From the NCBI GenBank assembly GCA_016192435.1, contig JACPUD010000055.1, positions 1 to 56,433 on the forward strand: DNA of 56,433 bases, written 5' to 3'. Source of the stretch: Rhodocyclales bacterium (GTDB lineage: Bacteria; Pseudomonadota; Gammaproteobacteria; Burkholderiales; Rhodocyclaceae). The notes under the pieces were generated by a model. It searched no databases, was not told where the DNA came from, and saw nothing but the letters and a program-made list of their open reading frames with translations. The number at the start of each line of letters is the position of its first letter. Position 1 is the stretch's first letter. Shown in pieces: positions 17,945 through 25,270 of this stretch. A program made the translations under genes and the position numbers.

Positions 17945-19906
17945 ATGCAATTCAGGCTGAAACTTTCGATGGGGCTCATCGCGGCGTGCGGGATGCCGGC
18001 GGCGCTCCTTGCGGCGGATGATGTCTCCGGCATGAAGCTGGAGGATCTGCTGGGCGTCGAAGTGCAGGGCGCCTCGCGTTATGCCCAGCCGCTGGCGGAA
18101 GCGCCTGCCACCGCCACGGTAATTCCCGCCGAAGACATACGCCGCTTCGGTTTCCGCGACATCGGCGAGGCGCTGCAATCGGCGCGGGGGGTGTACACCA
18201 GCCACGACCGCGGCTACTCCTACCTTGGCGTACGCGGTTTCAGCCGGCCCGGCGACTACAACTCGCGCATCCTGCTGCTGGTGGATGGCGCGCGCAGCAA
18301 TGATCCGATCTACGACCAGGCGATGGTCGGCGCCGAAGCGCCGGTCGATATCGACTGGATCAAGCGCCTCGAATTCGTGCCCGGCCCCTCGTCCGCCAGC
18401 TATGGCGGCAATGCCCTGTTCGGCATCGTCAATGCCGTGTTGTGGACCGGCGCCGACCTCAACGGCAGCCGCGTTGCGCTCGATGCCAGCGATGGCCGCG
18501 GCCGCCGCGCCAGCCTGCTCTCGGGCGGGCGCAACGCCGCGGGCCTCGACTGGGTGGCCGGCGTCAGCGCCTACCGGCGCGAAGGCGACGATCTCTATTT
18601 CGCCGAGTACGATGCGCCGGGCGTCGGCGACGGCATTGCGCACCGGCTCGACGGCGAGCGCTACCTCAAAGCCATGTTCAAGGGCAGCTGGGAAAACTGG
18701 CGCGGCAGCGCGACGTTTTCGCGGCGCCGCAAGGAGGTGCCCACGGCCTATTACGGCACCGTATTCGATGCGCCGGGCAACTTCGTGCAGGAGACCGAAT
18801 ATCACCTCGACCTGGCCCATACCTCGACCCTGGCCGACGCGCTGGACCAGCAGTGGCGCGTGCATTTCGGCCGCTACGCGTTCGACGGCGAATACCCCTA
18901 CCCGGCCACCAACCGCGACGAGGCGCGTGCCGACTGGTGGAGCGGCGAATGGCAACTGACCTGGACCGGCTGGCGCAATCACCGCCTGCTCGGCGGCATC
19001 GAGGCGCGCAGCTACGTGCGCATGGAGCAGCACAATTTCGACCTCGACCCCCGCTTCGACTATCTCGACGACCGCCATCGGGGCCGTACCGCGGCGATTT
19101 TCGTGCAGGACGAGTGGCGCATCGCGCCGGGCTGGCTGGCCAATCTGGGTCTGCGCATCGATAGCCAGAGCACGGCGCCCTCGATCGCCTCGCCGCGCGC
19201 CGCCCTGATCTGGCATCCGCGCGACGATATCACCGTCAAGCTGATGGGCGGCCGCGCCTTCCGCGCGCCCAACGACTACGAACGCCATTATGGCGACAGC
19301 GGATTCTCGCAAAAGGGCAATCCCGACCTGAAGCCGGAACGCATCCGCACCCGCGAGCTGGCGCTCGATTACACGCCGACGCCGAGACTGCGCCTTGGCG
19401 TCGGCCACTACCAATATGTCCTGCGCGACCTGATCGACCAGGAAACCGACCCCGCGGACGGCCTGCTGGTGTTCCGCAACCGGGACCAACTCTCGGCGCG
19501 CGGCTGGGAAACCGATTTCGAATCCCTGCTGGAAGGCGGCTGGCGCGTGCGCGGCAGCCTTGCCTGGCAGGCGATCACCCAGCCCGGCGGCGAAGCGGTC
19601 AATTCACCGCGACGCCTGGGCAAGCTGCTGATCGACGGCCCGCTCACCGCACTCGGCGCGACGCTGGGCTTAAATCTGCAGGCGGTCGGCGCGCGTCGCA
19701 GCCTGCTCGGCAGCGTTGCCGGCTATGTCACCGGCAATCTGGTGCTGCGCCAGGCGCGGCAAGGCGGCTACGGCCGATGGAGCCTCGGCGTCTACAACCT
19801 CGGGGACACGCGCTATCGCGATCCTCTCGGCCCCGAGGCCGCACCTCTCGATACCCTCGAACGCGACGGGCGGCAGTGGCGCCTGCGCTGGGAACTGGAG
19901 ATCTGA
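17945..19906 (+). CDS. TonB-dependent outer-membrane receptor
   Basis: The 653-residue product has a signal peptide (to about residue 24, ALLAAD) and a plug domain containing ATATVIPAEDIRRFGFRDIGEAL and SYLGVRGFSRPGDYNSRILLLVDGAR. A beta-barrel with repeated amphipathic strands follows, and the C-terminus ends in RLRWELEI. It belongs to the smaller receptors for vitamins, metals or peptides; the substrate cannot be read. The TGA overlaps the next ATG (TGATG), coupling it to the YfiR-like gene, and a TonB-like gene lies upstream. Receptor plus YfiR plus GGDEF in one unit suggests that ligand occupancy of the receptor feeds into c-di-GMP. No N-terminal signalling extension for a sigma/anti-sigma system is present. 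Confidence 0.85.
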   Translation: MQFRLKLSMGLIAACGMPAALLAADDVSGMKLEDLLGVEVQGASRYAQPLAEAPATATVIPAEDIRRFGFRDIGEALQSARGVYTSHDRGYSYLGVRGFSRPGDYNSRILLLVDGARSNDPIYDQAMVGAEAPVDIDWIKRLEFVPGPSSASYGGNALFGIVNAVLWTGADLNGSRVALDASDGRGRRASLLSGGRNAAGLDWVAGVSAYRREGDDLYFAEYDAPGVGDGIAHRLDGERYLKAMFKGSWENWRGSATFSRRRKEVPTAYYGTVFDAPGNFVQETEYHLDLAHTSTLADALDQQWRVHFGRYAFDGEYPYPATNRDEARADWWSGEWQLTWTGWRNHRLLGGIEARSYVRMEQHNFDLDPRFDYLDDRHRGRTAAIFVQDEWRIAPGWLANLGLRIDSQSTAPSIASPRAALIWHPRDDITVKLMGGRAFRAPNDYERHYGDSGFSQKGNPDLKPERIRTRELALDYTPTPRLRLGVGHYQYVLRDLIDQETDPADGLLVFRNRDQLSARGWETDFESLLEGGWRVRGSLAWQAITQPGGEAVNSPRRLGKLLIDGPLTALGATLGLNLQAVGARRSLLGSVAGYVTGNLVLRQARQGGYGRWSLGVYNLGDTRYRDPLGPEAAPLDTLERDGRQWRLRWELEI

Positions 19907-20442
19907 TGTGGCGGCGGCTATGCCGGACGATCCTGTCGGCATGGCTGCTGGCCTGGTCCTGCCATGCCGCGTGGGCTGCTGAAGCCGTCGACGAAAACGA
20001 GGTCAAGGCGGCGGTAATCTACAACCTGCTGCTGTTTGTCCAATGGCCGCCGCTGGCGACGCCGGCGCCCCGCTTCCACTTCTGCGTACTCGACGAAGGC
20101 GCGCTGACCTTGGCGTTGCGTCGCCATGAGGGAAAAAAGGTACTGGGGCAGACACTCGATATCAGTCGCATCGGAACCACACCCGAGGAACTCGACCGCT
20201 GCGCCGCGGTGATGGTGGAAGCCGGCAGTGCCGGCCTGCTCGCCCGATTCGGTGCCTTGGCCCGCACCCGCGCGCTGCTGGTGATTGCCGATGGGGCCAA
20301 CGCCATCGACCGCGGCGCCATGATCGGCCTGCATACCGATGGCGGACGCGTGACCTTCGACATCAACTACGGCGCGATGAAAAGAAGCGGCCTCGTGCCC
20401 AGTTCGAAAATCCTGAAACTTGCGCGCACCCTGATCGAGTGA
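19906..20442 (+). CDS. YfiR-like periplasmic protein (DUF4154)
   Basis: The 178-residue product has a signal peptide (WLLAWSCHAAWA, cut near AEAVDE). The mature part begins ENEVKAAVIYNLLLFVQWP, a hallmark of YfiR/DUF4154 proteins (K-x-A-x-x-x-x-x-F-x-x-F-x-x-W-P), and ends with GRVTFDINYGAMKRSGLVPSSKILKLAR, also characteristic. Cysteines at FCVLDEG and LDRCAA may correspond to YfiR disulfides. In Pseudomonas, YfiR is the periplasmic inhibitor of the membrane diguanylate cyclase YfiN, released by YfiB. Here the cyclase follows four bases downstream and the outer-membrane partner appears to be the TonB-dependent receptor; no YfiB/OmpA-like gene is present. The start overlaps the receptor stop. 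Confidence 0.85.
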   Translation: MWRRLCRTILSAWLLAWSCHAAWAAEAVDENEVKAAVIYNLLLFVQWPPLATPAPRFHFCVLDEGALTLALRRHEGKKVLGQTLDISRIGTTPEELDRCAAVMVEAGSAGLLARFGALARTRALLVIADGANAIDRGAMIGLHTDGGRVTFDINYGAMKRSGLVPSSKILKLARTLIE

Positions 20443-20446
20443 GGTC

Positions 20447-21571
20447 ATGACCCATACGCGCCTGCTCAACTACTGGCGGCTCAGTCTGGTGTCGACCGGC
20501 AGCGCCCTGCTGATGGCCTTGCTGATGCTGCTTGGCTACCACGCGCACAGCCTGCGCGAGCACCTGCAGAACAACCTGACCATGCAGGCACGCCTGCTGG
20601 GCGCCAATCTCACGGCGGCCATCGTATTCGAGGACAGTCGCACGGCCACGGAGATCATCGGCACCGCCGACGCATCGCCGATCATCATCGAGGCTGCCGT
20701 GTATCGCGCCAACGGCAGCCTGATGGCGCGCTTCCAGCGCCCGGAAGCGCAACGCCAGCTCGGCGAGGAGGCCCCGGCCGCAGGACATGTGTTGTCGTTC
20801 GTCGATCTGCGGCTGGCGCTTCCCGTGCACCTGGAAGGACGCTTCGTCGGCAGCATTGCCTTGCGTGCCTCGCTGCGCGACCTGTATGGCGAACTCGGGC
20901 GGGTTTTCGGCAGCATGCTGCTGATCCTGACGGCTTCCGCACTGCTCGGAACCTATGCCAGCCGCAAGATGCGCCTGCAGATGATCGCGGCGGAAAACGA
21001 AATCGAGCGCATGGCGCTGTACGACCGGGTCACCGGGCTGCCCAATCGCCATGCCTTCGAGCTGAGTCTGGCCCAGGCGCTGCAGCGTCACGCGCGCAAC
21101 GGCGGCGGATCGGCCTTGCTTTACATCGATGTCGACGGTTTCAAGACGGTCAATGACCAGTTCGGCCACCAGGTCGGCGATGCGGTACTGAAAGCCGTCG
21201 GTGTGCGGCTGGAAAGGGCGCTGCGCGGCGCCGATATCGTCGCGCGCATCGGCGGCGACGAGTTTGCCGTGATATTGAGCGATACCGCGATCGCCGAAGA
21301 TGTCGAGCGCGTAGCGGCGAACCTGGTGCGGATTGCCGCCCAACCCTTCGCCACCGGTGGCGCCCCGGCGCAGATCGGATTCAGCATCGGCATCTGCATG
21401 ATTCCGCAATCCGCGGCGGATATCGATAGCGCGCTGCGCAACGCCGATCTGGCGATGTACCACGCCAAGCAGATGGGCAAGAGCACTTACCAGTTCTTTG
21501 CGGAAGCCATGGTGGCGGATGCCAGACGGTCCCAGGAAGGCAACTGCGGCCCGGCCCTGGCCAGGGAATGA
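20447..21571 (+). CDS. CHASE8-GGDEF diguanylate cyclase (YfiN-like)
   Basis: The product has 374 residues. TM1 lies at about 13-32 and a periplasmic CHASE8-like domain at about 35-145 (ANLTAAIVFEDSRTATEII). TM2 is at about 152-170, followed by a short linker without a clear HAMP domain, then the GGDEF domain (LPNRHAFE, DVDGFKTVND, GGDEF at about 269-273). The catalytic motif is intact, and an allosteric inhibitory RxxD (RGAD at about 260-263) lies five residues before it, so product inhibition is expected. YfiN/TpbB has the same plan plus HAMP. It should make c-di-GMP when YfiR releases it. It sits four bases behind yfiR. The genetic context with pilus clusters fits control of attachment and motility. 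Confidence 0.88.
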   Translation: MTHTRLLNYWRLSLVSTGSALLMALLMLLGYHAHSLREHLQNNLTMQARLLGANLTAAIVFEDSRTATEIIGTADASPIIIEAAVYRANGSLMARFQRPEAQRQLGEEAPAAGHVLSFVDLRLALPVHLEGRFVGSIALRASLRDLYGELGRVFGSMLLILTASALLGTYASRKMRLQMIAAENEIERMALYDRVTGLPNRHAFELSLAQALQRHARNGGGSALLYIDVDGFKTVNDQFGHQVGDAVLKAVGVRLERALRGADIVARIGGDEFAVILSDTAIAEDVERVAANLVRIAAQPFATGGAPAQIGFSIGICMIPQSAADIDSALRNADLAMYHAKQMGKSTYQFFAEAMVADARRSQEGNCGPALARE

Positions 21572-21623
21572 CCGGCTGCCGGCGCCATCCAGCCTGCCGG
21601 CATGACGAATCGAGGAGTCGCAG

Positions 21624-22811
21624 ATGAAGGCGAGCAACGACGAAACCCGCGGACTCGGCCTGGCCCCGGCCACGGCCGGCGATTACCGCGAACTGGCGCG
21701 GCGGCGGCTGCCGCGCCACCTGTTCGATTACCTCGACGGCGCCGCCTACGAGGAAGTCACCGCGCAGGAGAACCGGCAGGCCTTCCACCGCCTGCGTCTG
21801 CGCCAGCGCGTGATGCGCGACGTCTCGCAGTTGAACTTCGCCACGCGCGTGCTGGGCCAGGATCTGGCGCTGCCCCTGGTGCTCGCCCCGCTCGGCCTGG
21901 CCGGCGTCATGGCGCGCCGGGCCGAGGTGCAGGCGGCCCGTGCCGCCGAGGGCGCCGGCGTGCCCTTCTGCGAATCGACGGTTTCGATTTGCTCGATCGA
22001 GGAAGTACGCGCCGCCACCGCGGCGCCTTTCTGGTATCAGCTCTACGTCATGCGCGACCGTGGCTATGCCAGGGAACTGATGGCGCGGGCGCAGGCCGCC
22101 GGCTGCCCGGTGCTGGTGCTGACCGTCGACCTCGCGGTGATGGGTGCGCGCTACCGCGACATCCGCAACGGCATGGGCGGCGGCCTGTCCCTCGGCGGCA
22201 AGATAGCCAAGGTCTGGGACCTGGCATCGCATCCGCGCTGGCTGCTCGACGTCGCCGTCCGCGGCAAGCCGTTGATGTTCGGCAACCTGACCATGGCGGT
22301 GCCCGATGCGCACAGCCTGCCGGCCTTCAAGGCCTGGGTCGATAGCCAGTTCGACCCGCGCATCACCTGGGCCGACCTGGACTGGGTGCGGGAAAACTGG
22401 CCGGGCAAGATCCTGCTCAAGGGCATCCTCGACGTGGACGATGCGCGCCTGGCGGCGTCCGCCGGGGCCGACGGCATCGTCGTCTCCAACCACGGCGGCC
22501 GCCAGCTGGACAGCGTCGCTGCCAGCGCCGATGCCTTGCCGCGCATCGTCGACGCGGTCGGCGACGAACTCGAAGTGCTGCTCGACGGCGGCGTCAGGAG
22601 CGGACTCGACGTGGTCAAGGCGCTGGCGCTGGGCGCCAGGGCCTGCATGCTCGGCCGCGCCTGGGGCTATGCCGTCGCCGCGCGCGGCGAAGCCGGCGTC
22701 GCCCACATGCTCTCGGTGATGCGCAGTGAAATGGCCGTGGCGCTGGCGCTGTGCGGCGTCAGCGAGGCGACGGCGCTGGATCGGTCAGCGCTGCTCGATA
22801 CATCGCCGTAG
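21624..22811 (+). CDS. lldD: FMN-dependent alpha-hydroxy-acid (L-lactate) dehydrogenase
   Basis: The 395-residue product covers the complete (beta/alpha)8 FMN fold. It starts with YRELARRRLPRHLFDYLDGAAYEE and contains the active-site segments PLVLAPLGLAGV, FWYQLYV, LTVDLAV, ILLKGILDVDDA and SNHGGRQLD (catalytic His and the FMN/substrate-binding Arg), plus LLDGGVRSGLDVVKALALGA for phosphate binding. It oxidises L-lactate or a related 2-hydroxy acid at the membrane, passing electrons to quinone. It lies 52 bases after the cyclase gene on the same strand and could be the last gene of that operon or separate. The stop codon TAG falls inside copy 2 of the 21-bp dispersed element. Confidence 0.88.
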   Translation: MKASNDETRGLGLAPATAGDYRELARRRLPRHLFDYLDGAAYEEVTAQENRQAFHRLRLRQRVMRDVSQLNFATRVLGQDLALPLVLAPLGLAGVMARRAEVQAARAAEGAGVPFCESTVSICSIEEVRAATAAPFWYQLYVMRDRGYARELMARAQAAGCPVLVLTVDLAVMGARYRDIRNGMGGGLSLGGKIAKVWDLASHPRWLLDVAVRGKPLMFGNLTMAVPDAHSLPAFKAWVDSQFDPRITWADLDWVRENWPGKILLKGILDVDDARLAASAGADGIVVSNHGGRQLDSVAASADALPRIVDAVGDELEVLLDGGVRSGLDVVKALALGARACMLGRAWGYAVAARGEAGVAHMLSVMRSEMAVALALCGVSEATALDRSALLDTSP

Positions 22812-22824
22812 TGCCAGCGCCAAC
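22804..22824 (+). repeat. Dispersed 21-bp element, copy 2 (over the lldD stop codon)
   Basis: The plus strand reads CGCCGTAGTGCCAGCGCCAAC, two mismatches from the consensus, and includes the lldD stop TAG. It lies in the 25-base gap between the convergent lldD and hyfI genes. Confidence 0.55.
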
Positions 22825-22836
22825 TCTTGCCCGCGG

Positions 22837-23349
22837 CTACTTGGTCGTGCTGATCGCCGCCAGGATGCCCTGCATCAGCGCCAGCGGCGTCGGCGGGCAA
22901 CCGGGAATGCGCAGGTCGACGCCGACCACGTTGTCCACCGCGCCGCAGCTCGCATAGCTCTCGCCGAAGACCCCGCCGTTGCAGCCGCAGTCGCCCACCG
23001 CGACGACCAGCTTGGGATCGGGCGTGCAATCGTAGGCGATGCGCAGCGCATTCTCCATGTTGCGCGTCACCGGGCCGGTCACCAGCAGCATGTCGGCATG
23101 GCGCGGACTGGCGACGAACTTGATGCCGCGGCCTTCGAGGTTGTAATAGGGATTGTTGAGCGCGTGGATCTCCAGCTCGCAGCCGTTGCAGGAGCCGGCG
23201 TCGATTTCGCGGATGGTCAGGGCGCGGCCGAGCACCTTGAGGATTTCGTCGTGCAGGCGGTCGATCTCGCGCTGTGGCCCGCCCTCGGCTTCGGGCATCG
23301 GCTCGGTGAGGATGCCGGTGCGGAAGATGTGTCTGAGCAAAGGGATCAT
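22837..23349 (-). CDS. hyfI: Hyf/complex I small subunit (NuoB/HyfI-like) with a 4Fe-4S site
   Basis: The 170-residue product keeps the four cysteines of the N2-type 4Fe-4S cluster: the CNGC pair in AGSCNGCELE, one in VGDCGCNGG and one in RIPGCPPTP. This is the NuoB/HyfI/HycG family, which hands electrons between the large subunit and quinone or ferredoxin at the membrane arm. It is the last gene of the hyfB-C-E-F-G-I run. A 164-base gap with a repeat separates it from hyfG, unusual in this tightly packed operon. The start is the ATG at 23349, with no clear ribosome site. Since the partner large subunit lacks a NiFe site, the cluster likely serves a different electron input. Confidence 0.88.
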   Translation of the reverse strand: MIPLLRHIFRTGILTEPMPEAEGGPQREIDRLHDEILKVLGRALTIREIDAGSCNGCELEIHALNNPYYNLEGRGIKFVASPRHADMLLVTGPVTRNMENALRIAYDCTPDPKLVVAVGDCGCNGGVFGESYASCGAVDNVVGVDLRIPGCPPTPLALMQGILAAISTTK

Positions 23350-23365
23350 ATGAAAAAATCAGTTC

Positions 23366-23496
23366 AATCCGCAGATTTCGCAGATTGCGCAGATTGAACA
23401 GCGGTATGTAGACGACGCCGAACGCCTCGGACAGATGATGCGCCCTTGTTCGCCATCGCCGCCATGATCTGCGTAAATCTGCGGAATCTGCGGACA
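23366..23496. repeat. Inverted array of TCTGCGGA-type octamers between hyfI and hyfG
   Basis: The left arm (23366-23396) carries three copies of CGCAGATT at a 9-bp spacing. The right arm (23466-23496) carries three reverse copies, ATCTGCGTA, ATCTGCGGA and ATCTGCGGA. The arms are inverted relative to each other around a 69-base spacer, so the RNA could fold into a long hairpin. Similar AATCTGCG arrays occur between genes in other Proteobacteria (general knowledge). It lies inside an operon. Confidence 0.6.
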
Positions 23497-23513
23497 AATC
23501 AATGTTTGCAGGA

Positions 23514-25094
23514 TCACAGGTCGGCTCCGCTGTAGGAGAGGTTGAAGGACTTGTTGATCAGCGGGAAGTCGGGAACGATGTCCTTCATCACCGCGTGCTC
23601 CAGTGCCGGCCAGGCCTGCCATGACGGATCGTGCGGATGCACCCGGGCCAGCCTGCCGTCGGCGGCGAACTGGACGCCGACCAGCACCTCGCCGCGCCAG
23701 CCTTCGATCGCACCGAGGCCGCTGGCATCGCCCAGCGGAGCGACTTCGACCCGGATCTCGCCGCCCGGCAGGCCGAGTGCAATTTCGCGCAGCAGGCGCA
23801 GCGATTCGTAGATCTCGTCGAAGCGCACGGCGACGCGTGCGGCGACGTCGCCGCGCTCGTCGGTGACCGGCCGCACGCCGAGCTGGGCATAAGGCGCCGG
23901 CGGCGTGTAGCCCTGACGATGCGCGCGGCCGTCGAGCAGGATGCCGCTGGCACGGGCGGCCATGCCGGACAGCGACAGCTCACGTGCCAGGGCGGTGTCG
24001 ATCGCGCCGGTGGTGGCGAAACGATCCTGCAGGCCGGCATGCGCGTCGTAGAGCGCGCGCAGCTTCCGGACTTCGCCACGAACGACGCCGCACTGCTCGA
24101 TCATGGCGGCGAGCGCCGCGGCGTCGACATCCATGACGACGCCGCCCGGCACGATGCGGTCCATCATGAAGCGGTGACCGAACAGCTGCTGGTTCAGACG
24201 CAACCAGTCTTCCTTGAGGCGCATGAACTGGGTCAGGCCGAAGGCGAAGGCGGCATCGTTGCCCAGCGCACCGAGGTCGCCCAGGTGATTGGCGACGCGC
24301 TCGCGCTCGAGCATCAGCGCACGCAGATGCAGTGCGCGCGGCGGCGGCTCGACCCGGCACGCGGCCTCCACCGCATCGGCATAGGCCCAGGCGTAGGCGC
24401 AGGTGGAATCGCCGGAGACACGGCCGACCAGGCGCGCGCCATGCGCGAGGTCGGCGCCGATCAGCAGCTTCTCGACACCCTTGTGCTGGTAGCCCAGGCG
24501 CTGTTCCAGGCGCAGCACGCGCTCGCCGACCACCGAGAAGCGGAAATGGCCCGGCTCGATGATGCCGGCATGGATCGGACCCACCGGAATTTCGTGGGCA
24601 CCCTCGCCGCCGACCTTGACGAACTCGTAGTCGCTGGGGAAATTGGCGAAGCCGGCGCCCATCCCCACCTCATGCACGGCATCGTGACGCAGCGGATACC
24701 AGTCCGCCGGCCAGGCGCCGTGGCGCAGCCAGGGCCGCTGGTCGCTGCCGTCGGTGGCGATGCCGACCAGATCGCGGGTGGCGCGCTGCATGCGATTCGC
24801 GGCGGGGAAGATGCCCGACAGGTCGGGATAGACCGGGCACCGGTCGCCCTCGGCCGCGAGGTCGAGGCTGAGCCAGGGCCAGCCCTCGTCGAGGGCGAAC
24901 ACGCAATGTAGGCGGTAACCGGCGCCCTGCTGCCGCCTGTCCTCGCCCCACAGCGCGGCCAGGCGACCCTGGTGGCGATGCACGGAAATCGCGAAGCGCA
25001 GCAGGTCCTCGCCGTCCGCGGCACGACCGCGCCACACCGGAGCACCCAGCCCCGGCTGGCGGACGAATTCGATGGGTTCGGCGTGGAAGATCAT
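23514..25094 (-). CDS. hyfG: Hyf/Ehr large subunit (NuoC-NuoD fusion type) without NiFe-binding cysteines
   Basis: From the ATG at 25094 the product has 526 residues. A NuoC-like N-terminal part (about 1-160: LLRFAISVHRHQGRLAAL, PVYPDLSGIFPAANRMQRATRDLVG) precedes a NuoD/NiFe large-subunit part (EIPVGPIHAGIIEPGHFRFSVVGE, LGYQHKGVEKLL, LMLERERVANHLGDLGAL). In true group 4 hydrogenases the two CxxC motifs bind the NiFe metals. Here the first site reads GRVSGDSTC and the C-terminus ends NLSYSGADL, with no CxxC anywhere. It therefore cannot be a hydrogenase by the known mechanism and fits the energy-converting hydrogenase-related (Ehr) class. The frame extends upstream through a repeat to 26648, but that part overlaps hyfF in another frame. 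Confidence 0.85.
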   Translation of the reverse strand: MIFHAEPIEFVRQPGLGAPVWRGRAADGEDLLRFAISVHRHQGRLAALWGEDRRQQGAGYRLHCVFALDEGWPWLSLDLAAEGDRCPVYPDLSGIFPAANRMQRATRDLVGIATDGSDQRPWLRHGAWPADWYPLRHDAVHEVGMGAGFANFPSDYEFVKVGGEGAHEIPVGPIHAGIIEPGHFRFSVVGERVLRLEQRLGYQHKGVEKLLIGADLAHGARLVGRVSGDSTCAYAWAYADAVEAACRVEPPPRALHLRALMLERERVANHLGDLGALGNDAAFAFGLTQFMRLKEDWLRLNQQLFGHRFMMDRIVPGGVVMDVDAAALAAMIEQCGVVRGEVRKLRALYDAHAGLQDRFATTGAIDTALARELSLSGMAARASGILLDGRAHRQGYTPPAPYAQLGVRPVTDERGDVAARVAVRFDEIYESLRLLREIALGLPGGEIRVEVAPLGDASGLGAIEGWRGEVLVGVQFAADGRLARVHPHDPSWQAWPALEHAVMKDIVPDFPLINKSFNLSYSGADL

Positions 25095-25138
25095 GCTTAA
25101 CGTAATGAAATACACAAACCACTGCGCCCTGTGACTTT

Positions 25139-25192
25139 CGAGCGCAGCGAGCCATTCAGGAACCCCCCGCGAGGGGGGCGAAGGGGGGCGGG
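25139..25192. repeat. C-rich hairpin repeat between hyfG and hyfF (copy in inverse orientation at 32787-32841)
   Basis: The core is CCCCCC-GCGA-GGGGGG (25163-25178) flanked by GAGCGCAGCGAGC on the left and GCGAAGGGGGGCGGG on the right. The reverse complement of 32787-32841 matches it nearly base for base, with a few changes such as GAGCGTAGCGAGC. It lies in a 176-base gap inside the hyf operon that otherwise holds nothing recognisable. Confidence 0.65.
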
Positions 25193-25270
25193 TCGAGCTT
25201 CCCCGCTCATGGCAAAGCAAAGGTGCAGGCGTTTCATGATTTGCGGGCGGCAGCCGAGGCCATGAGCGTG

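Noticed and set aside
23514-25094. NiFe hydrogenase (hydrogenase-4) call for the hyf cluster
   Set aside because: HyfG lacks all four metal-binding cysteines, so hydrogen turnover is not supported.
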